Below, one piece after another: positions 33,307-41,802 of a DNA stretch of 58,592 nucleotides. Source of the stretch: Bacillota bacterium (GTDB lineage Bacteria > Bacillota > Clostridia > Acetivibrionales > JAMNYG01). A program made the translations under genes and the position numbers. The DNA lies in NCBI GenBank assembly GCA_023622945.1, contig JAMNYG010000184.1, forward strand, positions 1-58,592, given 5' to 3'. Every line of letters starts with the position of its first letter. Positions within the stretch are counted from its first letter, which is position 1. Below the pieces are notes generated by a model. The model was not told the origin of the DNA. It was given only the letters and a program-made list of their open reading frames with translations, and made no database searches.

Positions 33307-34293
33307 TTGGGTGATATTTTATCGCAGGAAGAAATAAATGAGCTGATAAAGGCTTTAAGCTCCGGAGAACTGGATGTGGAACAGATACAGACCGCAAAGG
33401 AAGAAAAAAAGATAAAAAGCTATAATTTCAGGAAACCTGAAAAATTTGCAAAAGATCATTTAAAGACCTTGCAGTTTATCCATGAGAATTATGCCAGGAT
33501 AATATCTTCTTTCCTTACCGGTTATCTGAGGACCCTTGTGCAGATAGAGCTTGTTGCAGTGGAGTCCATGCTATACAGCGATTTCAGCAATTCAATCGCA
33601 AATCCCATTATACTGGGCATGATAGACTTTACTCCTCTTTCGGGACAGATAATACTGGCCATGGAACCTGCAGTCTCCTATGCGCTTATTGACCGCATCC
33701 TGGGAGGGAAAGGCACATCCATGGACAAGGTAAGGGAGTTTACTGAAATAGAACTGGCCATTATAGACAGAGTTATAATTCAGCTGATAAATCTTATGAG
33801 AGAGCCCTGGGAGAATGTCATTTCAATCAGGCCAAGGCTTGAGAAAACCGAAACAAACGCCCAATTTGCCCAGGCAATCAGCCCTAACAGCACGGTTGCA
33901 CTTGTTACCCTGAATGCTGTTATAGGCGAGACCAGGGGAATGATCATCATTTGTTTGCCCCATGATGTAATTGAGCCGGTCTTGCCCAAGCTGAGCACAA
34001 GGCTTTGGTTTACAAAAATGGAGAAGGAAATAACAAATGAATCCAGGGATATGATGGAAAGCAAAATAGCCAATACATATGTGCCGGTAAGAGCCGTCCT
34101 GGGATCAACTTCCATTACCGTAGCCGATTTTCTTGAACTTCAGGTGGGAGATGTGATACCCATTGATACCCGCGTTGACGGTGATGTAAATGTGCTTGTA
34201 GGAGATCTGTTAAAGTTTAAGGGAAAAGCGGGTGTAAAGAAAAACCGTATAGCCGTAAAGATTACCGAAATTATACGAGAGGAGGATGAATAA
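33307..34293 (+). CDS. fliM: Flagellar motor switch protein FliM
   Basis: A 328-residue switch protein that binds phospho-CheY. The N-terminal CheY-binding peptide LSQEEINELIKALSSGE is at residues ~5-21. The middle CheC-like domain includes LKTLQFIHENYARIISSFLTGYLR, VQIELVAVESMLYSDF and ALIDRILGGKG. The C-terminal SpoA/FliN domain is GSTSITVADFLELQVGDVIPIDTRVDGDVNVLVG. Start TTG 33307, with AAGGAGGTGG upstream. Overlaps the fliY ribosome binding site. Normal length. Confidence 0.95.
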   Translation: MGDILSQEEINELIKALSSGELDVEQIQTAKEEKKIKSYNFRKPEKFAKDHLKTLQFIHENYARIISSFLTGYLRTLVQIELVAVESMLYSDFSNSIANPIILGMIDFTPLSGQIILAMEPAVSYALIDRILGGKGTSMDKVREFTEIELAIIDRVIIQLINLMREPWENVISIRPRLEKTETNAQFAQAISPNSTVALVTLNAVIGETRGMIIICLPHDVIEPVLPKLSTRLWFTKMEKEITNESRDMMESKIANTYVPVRAVLGSTSITVADFLELQVGDVIPIDTRVDGDVNVLVGDLLKFKGKAGVKKNRIAVKITEIIREEDE

Positions 34294-34294
34294 T

Positions 34295-35533
34295 TTGGGA
34301 GACATGCTTTCGCAGGCGGAAATAGATGCTTTGCTAAAAAACGCCGCACTGGACGACATTAAGAACAGTAACCCGGAGATCCCGGGAAATGAGCTTTCTG
34401 ATATTGAAATAGATGCTCTTGGAGAAATCGGAAACATCAGCATGGGCACTAGTGCCACCACCCTGTCCACGTTGCTTGGCCAAAAGGTTACCATAACCAC
34501 TCCCAGGGTAAGCATTACCACCTGGGATCAGCTGGCAGAAGAGTATCCAATACCGTTCGTGGCAGTTAAGATTGAATATACCGAGGGTCTGAAAGGGTCT
34601 AACCTTTTGATAATAAATGAAGAAGACGTAAAGATCATTACCGATTTAATGATGGGCGGTGACGGTACCAATATTTCGGGGGAATTAAACGAACTGCATT
34701 TAAGCGCAATCAGCGAAGCAATGAACCAGATGATAGGTTCTTCGGCGACATCCATGTCTTCAATGTTCGGCAAGCGGATAGAGATTTCACCGCCAAGTGC
34801 CTTTGTGATACATTTTGACTCACCCAACAAGCAGTTCGTGCAAGACAGTACCGAGGTCATCGTAAAGGTTGCTTTCAGCATGGTTGTGGGAAACCTGATC
34901 GACAGCGAAATAATGCAGCTGTTACCCATATCATTTGCAAAGAATCTTGTAAATAACCTGCTGGGACTGGATGAAGAGCCTGGGAAAGACAGTCAGGCTT
35001 CCATGGAAGAATCAGCCGGGAAGCAGCCGTCAGGGGAGAGTATACCTTACCAGCAGTCCATCCACCAGGCTCAGCCGCCGACACCCCAGGGAACGGCGTA
35101 TAATCATGAATCCAGGTACATGCATCAAAATGTGTCTCCTCAGGATATGCAGCGGCATGATATGAGCTATGCACCTGATGGAGCGGTAAAACATACATTT
35201 GGAGACATAAACGACAACAGAAGACCGGTTAACGTACAACCGGCACAGTTTGAGGCTTTTGATGATAACAATGTACAGACCGAGAAGGAAAATATAAGCC
35301 TGATAATGGATGTTCCTCTTGAGGTTACCGTTGAACTGGGCAGAACCAGGAAGCTTATCAGGGAAATACTTGAGTTTGGAACGGGGTCGATTATAGAGCT
35401 TGATAAACTGGCCGGGGAACCGGTAGATATCCTGGTCAACGGAAAACCCATTGCAAAAGGTGAAGTAGTTGTGATTGATGAAAACTTCGGCGTAAGAATT
35501 ACAGATATCGTTCAGCATTCAAAAAGGTTATAG
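34295..35533 (+). CDS. fliY: Flagellar motor switch phosphatase FliY (CheC-FliN fusion)
   Basis: A 412-residue protein: an N-terminal FliM-like CheY-binding peptide (MLSQAEIDALLKNAA), a CheC-type phosphatase domain with both active-site helices (ALGEIGNISMGTSATTLS at ~47-64 and SAISEAMNQMIGSSATSM), a Pro/Gln/His-rich linker (about 235-320), and a C-terminal FliN/SpoA domain (MDVPLEVTVELGRTRKLIREILEFGTGSIIELDKLAGEPVDILVNGK-type). It dephosphorylates CheY-P at the switch and forms part of the C-ring. TTG 34295 is preferred: GAGGAGGA is 8 nt upstream, and MGDMLSQAEID parallels the FliM start; ATG 34286 sits too near that site. Confidence 0.93.
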   Translation: MGDMLSQAEIDALLKNAALDDIKNSNPEIPGNELSDIEIDALGEIGNISMGTSATTLSTLLGQKVTITTPRVSITTWDQLAEEYPIPFVAVKIEYTEGLKGSNLLIINEEDVKIITDLMMGGDGTNISGELNELHLSAISEAMNQMIGSSATSMSSMFGKRIEISPPSAFVIHFDSPNKQFVQDSTEVIVKVAFSMVVGNLIDSEIMQLLPISFAKNLVNNLLGLDEEPGKDSQASMEESAGKQPSGESIPYQQSIHQAQPPTPQGTAYNHESRYMHQNVSPQDMQRHDMSYAPDGAVKHTFGDINDNRRPVNVQPAQFEAFDDNNVQTEKENISLIMDVPLEVTVELGRTRKLIREILEFGTGSIIELDKLAGEPVDILVNGKPIAKGEVVVIDENFGVRITDIVQHSKRL

Positions 35534-35613
35534 TTGAAAATTTGAAATACTTAAACCTTCAACTTACAACTTACAAATTACAACTAACAACTTATTAAGG
35601 AGAGGAATGACCG

Positions 35614-35976
35614 ATGGGTAAACGTATTCTGGTTGTTGATGATGCTGCTTTTATGAGGATGATGATAAAGGATATTCTGAACAAGAACGGATATGAAGTG
35701 GTAGGCGAAGCTGAAAACGGCGCAAAGGCAGTTGAGAAATACAGGGAACTGTCTCCTGATCTTGTAATCATGGATATCACAATGCCTGAGGTGGACGGTA
35801 TAACTGCGGTCAGAGAGATTAAGAAGCTGGATGCCAATTCCAAAATCATAATGTGTTCAGCTATGGGACAGCAGGCAATGGTTATCGAATCCATACAGGC
35901 AGGAGCCAGGGACTTTATTGTGAAGCCTTTCCAGGCCGACAGAGTTGTTGAAGCAGTAAGGAAAGCCATCGGATGA
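35614..35976 (+). CDS. cheY: Chemotaxis response regulator CheY
   Basis: A 120-residue single-domain receiver. The phosphoacceptor is Asp54 (LVIMDITMPEVDG), with acidic pocket Asp9/Asp10 (ILVVDDAAFMR), Ser82 (IIMCSAMGQ) and Lys104 (FIVKPFQ). MCSAMGQQAMV is a CheY-type alpha4 region that contacts FliM. It is located between fliY and fliO as in Bacillus, which supports CheY rather than another receiver. AAGGAGAGG precedes ATG 35614. The 80-bp spacer upstream is a run of short ACAACTTAC-like direct repeats. Confidence 0.95.
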   Translation: MGKRILVVDDAAFMRMMIKDILNKNGYEVVGEAENGAKAVEKYRELSPDLVIMDITMPEVDGITAVREIKKLDANSKIIMCSAMGQQAMVIESIQAGARDFIVKPFQADRVVEAVRKAIG

Positions 35977-36039
35977 AATTAATAAACCGGGTGCGGATTG
36001 TCGTAAAGGCATGGCTACCGATAAGAGGCAGGGTCTTAA

Positions 36040-36531
36040 ATGCTGGAATTCTTATTTGAAATGTTTACGGTAATCCTGGTATTGGGTGCCGTTATATTTC
36101 TTTCGTATATAGTAACCCGTTACATAGGGGAAAAAGCCAAAAACGCCATGAAGGGAAGATACATAAGTATAGTTGAAACTCTCAGCCTGGGCGTGGATAA
36201 AAGAATTCACCTTGTCAAGGTTGGAGAACAATACATTCTTATTGCTTCATCGGGCAAGAACATCCAGTTTCTGACAAAGGTGGACCTGGATAATATAGAG
36301 AATCAGGAAACTGAAGAAGCAAGCAATGCTTTTAATTTCAGGAGCGTTCTTGAAAAATATGCTCAAAACCTTATGGCAAAAAAGAACCAGCCACAGGAAA
36401 AAGAAGCCCATACCGAAAATACACAGGATAAAAACGTTTTTAAAAGCAATCTTGCACGCATAAAGGCACTTACAGATAAAATTGCACCTAAAGACAACAG
36501 CGATGGGGATGAAAAAACCAATGAAAAATAA
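36040..36531 (+). CDS. fliO: Flagellar biosynthetic protein FliO
   Basis: A 163-residue bitopic protein with a transmembrane helix at about 5-26 (FEMFTVILVLGAVIFLSYIVT) and the cytoplasmic FliO domain that follows (IVETLSLGVDKRIHLVKVGEQYILIASSGKNIQFLTKVD). The remaining tail is charged and variable. FliO helps FliP fold and assemble in the export gate. Small conserved size and position directly before fliP support the call. Its 3' end overlaps the 5' end of fliP. Confidence 0.88.
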   Translation: MLEFLFEMFTVILVLGAVIFLSYIVTRYIGEKAKNAMKGRYISIVETLSLGVDKRIHLVKVGEQYILIASSGKNIQFLTKVDLDNIENQETEEASNAFNFRSVLEKYAQNLMAKKNQPQEKEAHTENTQDKNVFKSNLARIKALTDKIAPKDNSDGDEKTNEK

Positions 36532-37291
36532 GAAATATCTGATTCAAATATTGTTGGTAATTGCAGTAGTGGTTCTGCAGGCGGTTGCGGCAAATGCTGA
36601 ACCGATAATATCAATAGATTCCGAGGGAATTACCATTGGAACACCGGATAACCCTCAGGAATTTTCCTCCAGCGTACAAATACTGCTTTTGCTTACAATT
36701 CTTTCATTGGCCCCATCGATACTCATAATGATGACATCCTTTACAAGGATAATCATTGTGTTGTCAACCTTAAGAAATGCATTGGGTACTCAACAGATGC
36801 CTCCAAATCAGGTTTTGATTGGATTGGCTTTATTTCTGACATTTTTTGTCATGATGCCTGTAACAACCGACATAAATGAAAATGCCATACAACCTTTTTC
36901 AAAAGGAGAGATCAGCCAGCAGGTAGCTATTGACAGGTCTTCGGATATTATTAAAGGATTTATGCTGAAACAAATAAGCGATGAGGAAGACCTGGCGTAT
37001 TTTGCCTCCCTTGCAGGTATAAGGCTACCGGTGGAAAAAGAGACTCTCCCTCTCAGGGTTGTTATACCTGCATTTTTGATAAATGAACTTACAACTGCAT
37101 TCAAGATAGGATTTATCATATATCTACCGTTTTTGGTAATTGATATGGTGGTGGCCAGCACCCTGATGTCAATGGGTATGATGATGCTGCCACCTGTTAT
37201 GATATCCCTTCCGTTTAAAATAATGCTGTTTGTGCTTGTAGACGGATGGGATCTTGTAATAAAGTCACTGGTAAACACATTTGCAAGGTAA
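36521..37291 (+). CDS. fliP: Flagellar export gate protein FliP
   Basis: A 256-residue polytopic membrane protein of the type III export gate. It starts with a signal peptide (MKNKKYLIQILLVIAVVVLQAVAANA, cleavage expected after the Ala-rich end). Then come the family motifs LSLAPSILIMMTSFTRIIIVLSTLRNALGTQQMPPNQVLIGLALFLT-type (MMTSFTRIIIVLS) and the C-terminal hydrophobic helices with VDMVVASTLMSMGMMMLPPVM. Alternative in-frame ATGs at 36503 and 36509 lie further into fliO; GGGGA at 36505 suits 36521 best. The last codons and stop form the first unit of the tandem repeat at 37276. Confidence 0.94.
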   Translation: MKNKKYLIQILLVIAVVVLQAVAANAEPIISIDSEGITIGTPDNPQEFSSSVQILLLLTILSLAPSILIMMTSFTRIIIVLSTLRNALGTQQMPPNQVLIGLALFLTFFVMMPVTTDINENAIQPFSKGEISQQVAIDRSSDIIKGFMLKQISDEEDLAYFASLAGIRLPVEKETLPLRVVIPAFLINELTTAFKIGFIIYLPFLVIDMVVASTLMSMGMMMLPPVMISLPFKIMLFVLVDGWDLVIKSLVNTFAR

Positions 37292-37425
37292 ACCGGTACA
37301 GGCATTCGTATGGTAAACCTGTGTAAGAATTAGTAAGGTAATCTTATATAAGCATTCATAGGGTAAAACTTATTTAGGCATTCGTAAGATAAACTGATAA
37401 GAGCATTTTAAGGTAAAAAGCATGT
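37276..37425 (+). repeat. Degenerate ~26-bp tandem repeat from the fliP 3' end to fliQ
   Basis: About six units of the form GCATTCGTANGGTAAACNNNTNNAAG follow one another: the first (CACATTTGCAAGGTAAACCG...) contains the fliP stop codon, then copies start at about 37302, 37328, 37352, 37378 and 37403. The 160-bp spacer between fliP and fliQ consists almost only of them. Confidence 0.65.
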
Positions 37426-37451
37426 ATTGAATTGCCGGAGGTGAATACAGG

Positions 37452-37721
37452 TTGGATCAGGGCACGGTTATAAATCTTGCTCAGAATACCATTATGTCCA
37501 TACTCAAGGTTTCTGCCCCCTTGCTTTTGGTCAGCATATTGGTAGGTTTGGCAGTAAGCGTTTTTCAGGCTACCACGCAGATTCATGAACAGACACTTAC
37601 TTTTGTTCCCAAAATTATTGCCATCATGGGAGCAGTGCTGATATTTGGGGCATGGATGCTCAGGGTGCTTATGGAATTTACGAGAAACCTATACCTGAAC
37701 ATAAACCAGTTTATTGGATGA
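37452..37721 (+). CDS. fliQ: Flagellar export gate protein FliQ
   Basis: An 89-residue protein with two transmembrane helices (ILKVSAPLLLVSILVGLAVSVF and IIAIMGAVLIFGAWMLRVLMEF) joined by the conserved QATTQIHEQTLTFVPKI loop. This is the complete FliQ hallmark. Start TTG 37452 with CGGAGGTG 8 nt upstream, giving MDQGTVINLAQNTI. It is a component of the FliPQR gate complex. Confidence 0.95.
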   Translation: MDQGTVINLAQNTIMSILKVSAPLLLVSILVGLAVSVFQATTQIHEQTLTFVPKIIAIMGAVLIFGAWMLRVLMEFTRNLYLNINQFIG

Positions 37722-37825
37722 AACTTAAGTAACCATTAAGGATCTTTAAAGAAAGGATTTTGAGTTCAAAAAGAAGGCTGTTGCCGGGAAAGGCTATTGA
37801 ATCTGGACAATGTGAGGTGTGAAAA

Positions 37826-38617
37826 CTGGCGATTCCATTGGATGACCTGATAATCAGAGCTGAAGTGTTTCTGCTGATTTTTGTCCGAATGACGGGACTT
37901 TTTGTAGTGGCACCTATATTCGGGCGAAGAAACATACCTTCATATCTAAAAATAGGTTTTTCATTTATGCTTGCGTTGATAGTGGCCAACACCCTGGAAC
38001 AGCCGGACCCTGGCAGCATAAGCAACTTTGTCGGTTATGCCTTTGTAATAATAAAGGAATTTTTGGTGGGTATGGCTTTGGGATTTGTTTCGTACCTGAT
38101 CTTTACGGCGGTTTACCTGGCGGGGCAGATAATAGATACTAAGATCGGATTCGGAATGGTGAATATATTGGATCCCGTAAGCAATATACAGGTACCTGTT
38201 ACAGCCAACCTGTATTTCACCGTGAGCATGCTGGTGTTCCTGATGTTGAAGGGACATCACATGCTGATTAAAGCTCTTTGTGACAGCTTTTACCTGATAC
38301 CCATAGGAAAAGCTGTATGGACGGATGGTCTCACCGCACAGGTGGCCAGGACGTTTTCCGATGTCTTTATACTGGGACTTAAGATAAGCGCACCAATAAT
38401 TGCAACCATCCTTGTTACCGATGTGGCCCTTGGAATAATATCAAGGACCGTACCGCAGATAAACGTGTTTTTCGTGGGAATGCCTGTAAAGATACTGCTC
38501 GGGATGGTAGTGATGATTCTGACAATACCTTTGTTCATATACATAGTTGAGATGATCATAAACGGTATGAACGACGATGTATACAATTTTATGAAAGGCA
38601 TGATGGAAAGTAAATGA
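37826..38617 (+). CDS. fliR: Flagellar export gate protein FliR
   Basis: A polytopic gate protein, 263 residues from CTG 37826 or 259 from TTG 37838. Hydrophobic helices include VFLLIFVRMTGLFVVAPIFG, IGFSFMLALIVANTL and IIKEFLVGMALGFVSYLIFTAVYLAGQIID, the last with the family motif GQIIDTKIGFGMVNILDP. The ribosome binding site GTGAGGTG ends 6-7 nt before CTG 37826 but lies 18 nt before TTG 37838; no ATG or GTG in frame is suitably placed. A CTG start giving MAIPLDDLI is therefore the better reading. It overlaps flhB by four bases. Confidence 0.92.
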   Translation: MAIPLDDLIIRAEVFLLIFVRMTGLFVVAPIFGRRNIPSYLKIGFSFMLALIVANTLEQPDPGSISNFVGYAFVIIKEFLVGMALGFVSYLIFTAVYLAGQIIDTKIGFGMVNILDPVSNIQVPVTANLYFTVSMLVFLMLKGHHMLIKALCDSFYLIPIGKAVWTDGLTAQVARTFSDVFILGLKISAPIIATILVTDVALGIISRTVPQINVFFVGMPVKILLGMVVMILTIPLFIYIVEMIINGMNDDVYNFMKGMMESK

Positions 38618-39708
38618 TAGACGGCTACATAAACCTTCAGCTTTTTGCAGATGACAGCAAAACCGAAAAAGCTACCCCAAAAAGAAGAGAAGATGCCAGG
38701 AAAAAAGGCCAGGTGCTTTACAGCCGTGAAATGGCGTCAGCATTGGTACTGGTAGCGGTTTTTTTGGGAGCAAAACTTCTTGGAGGCCAAGCGTATTATG
38801 AAATGGCAAGTTATGCAAAAAAGGTGTTTGCTGAATACCTTGGAACAAACATGCTTTCCATAAATGAACTGATGAAGATGTTTACCGAATGCCTGTTTGT
38901 TTTCCTGAAAGCTGCGGTACCTGTTTTTGGAATTGCAACTGTAATCGGCTTGGTTGCGGGATATTCGCAGGTGGGTTTTCTGTTTACAACAGAAGGTATA
39001 AGCATGAGGTTCAACCGGATTAATCCCATAAGCGGATTCAGGAGGATTTTTTCTTCAAAGGCTTTGGTTGAACTCATAAAATCTGCATTGAAAATAACCG
39101 TCATAGGATATACAGCATACCGGTATCTCAAGGGAGAGGCAGGAAATATACTGCAGCTCATGAGCCTGAGCACTGCAGGGATATTAACCTATATTGCAAA
39201 CTTAATACTCAATGTTGCGTTCAGGATATGCATTGCACTGATACTGCTTGGTTTGCTGGACTATTTATATCAATGGTGGGAATATGAAAAAAGCCTCAGG
39301 ATGAGCAAGCAGGAAGTGAAGGAAGAATTCAAGCAAATTGAAGGAAACCCGGAAATAAAATCAAGGATAAAGCAAAAACAAAGGCAAATCTCCATGAGAC
39401 GAATGATGCAGGAAGTACCGAAAGCTGATGTTGTAATCACCAACCCTACACATTATGCGGTTGCCATTAAGTACGACGCAGAAGTTTCGGATGCTCCTGT
39501 AGTACTGGCAAAAGGTCAGGACTATATTGCCCTTAGGATACGTAAGGCGGCAGAGGAAAACAACGTGGAAATAGTGGAAAACAAGCCGTTGGCAAAAGCT
39601 TTGTACGAAACCGTAGACGTAGGTGAAGCAATCCCGCCGGAACTCTATGAGGCGGTGGCTGAAGTTCTGGCATTTGTATACACCCTTAAGGGAAAGGGAC
39701 CGGCATGA
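38614..39708 (+). CDS. flhB: Flagellar export switch protein FlhB
   Basis: A 364-residue export-gate protein that changes substrate specificity after autocleavage. The N-terminus has the typical FADDSKTEKATPKRREDARKKGQV segment; four transmembrane helices follow (ALVLVAVFLGAKLLG, AVPVFGIATVIGLVAGY, ALKITVIGYTAYRYL, ICIALILLGLLDYLY). The cytoplasmic domain holds the autocleavage motif NPTH at 277-280, before YAVAIKYD. ATG 38614 overlaps the fliR stop (ATGA), so translation is coupled. Normal length. Confidence 0.96.
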   Translation: MIDGYINLQLFADDSKTEKATPKRREDARKKGQVLYSREMASALVLVAVFLGAKLLGGQAYYEMASYAKKVFAEYLGTNMLSINELMKMFTECLFVFLKAAVPVFGIATVIGLVAGYSQVGFLFTTEGISMRFNRINPISGFRRIFSSKALVELIKSALKITVIGYTAYRYLKGEAGNILQLMSLSTAGILTYIANLILNVAFRICIALILLGLLDYLYQWWEYEKSLRMSKQEVKEEFKQIEGNPEIKSRIKQKQRQISMRRMMQEVPKADVVITNPTHYAVAIKYDAEVSDAPVVLAKGQDYIALRIRKAAEENNVEIVENKPLAKALYETVDVGEAIPPELYEAVAEVLAFVYTLKGKGPA

Positions 39709-39777
39709 CATGCAATATTTCAGGGCGACGCTTAAGTTTTTCGCTTTGTTTATCTACTTAAGACAAGGAGGGAAAGT

Positions 39778-41802
39778 GTGAAGCTCGGAAATGTTTTTAT
39801 TGCACTCGTAATAGTTGCCATAGTGCTTGTAATAGTACTACCCATTCCAACATTGCTGCTCGACCTGCTCCTGGCAATAAACATAGCGGTCTCCGTAGTA
39901 ATACTGCTCAATACCATTTATGCCAGGGAGGCGCTGGAGCTGTCCATTTTTCCTTCGCTGCTTCTTATTACTACCTTGTTCCGACTTTCCCTGAATATTG
40001 CCGTAACAAGACATATTCTTGCAGACGGTGAAGCCGGCGGTGTGGTAGCAAGTTTTGGATATTTTGTGGCCCAGGGAAATCTGGTGGTTGGTTTTATTAT
40101 TTACCTGATCATAATGGTTGTACAGTTCCTTGTTATAACCAAGGGTGCCGAAAGAATTTCTGAAGTTGCTGCAAGGTTCACCTTGGATGCAATGCCCGGA
40201 AAGCAAATGGCTATAGACGCCGATTTGAACGCCGGCCTTATAAATGAGGCTGAAGCAAAGCAAAGAAGGAAAAAGGTACAACAGGAAGCTGACTTTTACG
40301 GTGCTATGGACGGTGCAAGCAAGTTTGTAAAGGGAGATGCAATCGCCGGCATCGTGATAACCTTTATTAACATAGTCGGCGGACTGATAATCGGTATGGT
40401 TATGAGGGGAGAATCCCTTGAGGAAGCTTTGGAGACGTATGCCATTCTTACAATCGGCGACGGCCTGGTAATTCAGATTCCGGCTTTGCTTATATCCACG
40501 GCTGCAGGTGTAATTGTAACCCGTGCTGCTTCAGATTCGGATATGAGTACCGACCTTTTAGGACAGGTGTTCACCAATCCTTTAGCCATGTACATAGCTG
40601 CAGGGACATGCCTTTTTCTGGCAATCCCATTGCCCACAATTCCATTTTTAATACTTGCAGGCTTACTTGCCTTTGTCGGGTATTTTCTTACCAGGCAGCA
40701 GGAAGAGGTTAAAAAGCAGGAAGAGGTACATGTGGAAGAGACTGAAGCTGAAGAAATGCGCAAGCCTGAGAACGTCGTGTCGCTGCTGCAGGTGGATCCC
40801 ATAGAGCTAGAATTCGGGTACGGTATAATTCCTTTGGCAGATACAAACCAGGGTGGAGATCTTCTTGACAGGGTTGTAATGATAAGAAGGCAGCTTGCCC
40901 TGGAAATGGGAATTATTGTACCCATAATCAGACTTAGGGATAATATTCAGTTAAACCCAAATGAATACGTGATCAAAATAAAGGGTGTGGAGGTAGCCAG
41001 AGGAGAATTAATGCTTGACCACTTCCTTGCAATGAACCCGGGAATTGCGGAAGAGGAAATTGAAGGGATAGAAACCGTGGAACCAGCTTTTGGGCTTCCT
41101 GCAAAATGGATAAACGAAAGCCAGAGGGACAGGGCTGAGATGCTTGGTTATACGGTAGTTGATCCTCCTTCAGTTATTTCCACTCATCTGACCGAGATTA
41201 TCAAAAGGTATGCCCATGAGTTATTGGGCAGACAGGAAGTGCAGACCATAATAGATAACATAAAACAGAGCCATCCTGCTTTGGTGGAAGAGCTGGTGCC
41301 AAAACTCATGACCATCGGCGAAATACAAAAAGTATTGGCCAACCTGCTTAAAGAGGGCGTCTCCATAAGAGACATGGTCACCATACTGGAAACACTGGCG
41401 GATTATGCTCCCGTAACTCATGATGCCGATATATTGACCGAATATGTTAGACAGGCTTTGGGCAGGGCAATATCAAAAAAATTCATGGGTGAAGGAAAAG
41501 CAAGCGTCATTACATTAGATCCGAAACTTGAGCAGGTAATAATGGATTCGGTTCATAAAAATGAACATGGCTCATATATCGCTTTAGAGCCTTCCACAAC
41601 AAGTTCAATATTGGCAAGCCTGAACAAACAGGCTCATAAGCTGGTACAATTGGGACAACAGCCTATTGTATTGGCGTCCCCCATGGTCAGGCTTTACTTT
41701 AAGCGCATAACAGAGCAGGCACTACCGGGATTGATAGTGTTGTCGTATAATGAACTTGATCCCAATATTGAGATCCAGTCGGTTGGGATGGTGAGCATTT
41801 AA
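39778..41802 (+). CDS. flhA: Flagellar export gate protein FlhA
   Basis: A 674-residue export-gate protein. The N-terminal half has about eight transmembrane helices (VFIALVIVAIVLVIVLPIP, LLLAINIAVSVVILLN, and others). Between helices lies the family signature FTLDAMPGKQMAIDADLNAGLINEAEAKQRR-type FHIPEP loop (LDAMPGKQMAIDADLNAGLI). The C-terminal cytoplasmic half (about 330-674) docks chaperone-substrate complexes. GTG start 39778 with AAGGAGGG 6-7 nt upstream. Its stop is directly followed by the flhF ATG with no gap. Confidence 0.96.
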   Translation: MKLGNVFIALVIVAIVLVIVLPIPTLLLDLLLAINIAVSVVILLNTIYAREALELSIFPSLLLITTLFRLSLNIAVTRHILADGEAGGVVASFGYFVAQGNLVVGFIIYLIIMVVQFLVITKGAERISEVAARFTLDAMPGKQMAIDADLNAGLINEAEAKQRRKKVQQEADFYGAMDGASKFVKGDAIAGIVITFINIVGGLIIGMVMRGESLEEALETYAILTIGDGLVIQIPALLISTAAGVIVTRAASDSDMSTDLLGQVFTNPLAMYIAAGTCLFLAIPLPTIPFLILAGLLAFVGYFLTRQQEEVKKQEEVHVEETEAEEMRKPENVVSLLQVDPIELEFGYGIIPLADTNQGGDLLDRVVMIRRQLALEMGIIVPIIRLRDNIQLNPNEYVIKIKGVEVARGELMLDHFLAMNPGIAEEEIEGIETVEPAFGLPAKWINESQRDRAEMLGYTVVDPPSVISTHLTEIIKRYAHELLGRQEVQTIIDNIKQSHPALVEELVPKLMTIGEIQKVLANLLKEGVSIRDMVTILETLADYAPVTHDADILTEYVRQALGRAISKKFMGEGKASVITLDPKLEQVIMDSVHKNEHGSYIALEPSTTSSILASLNKQAHKLVQLGQQPIVLASPMVRLYFKRITEQALPGLIVLSYNELDPNIEIQSVGMVSI

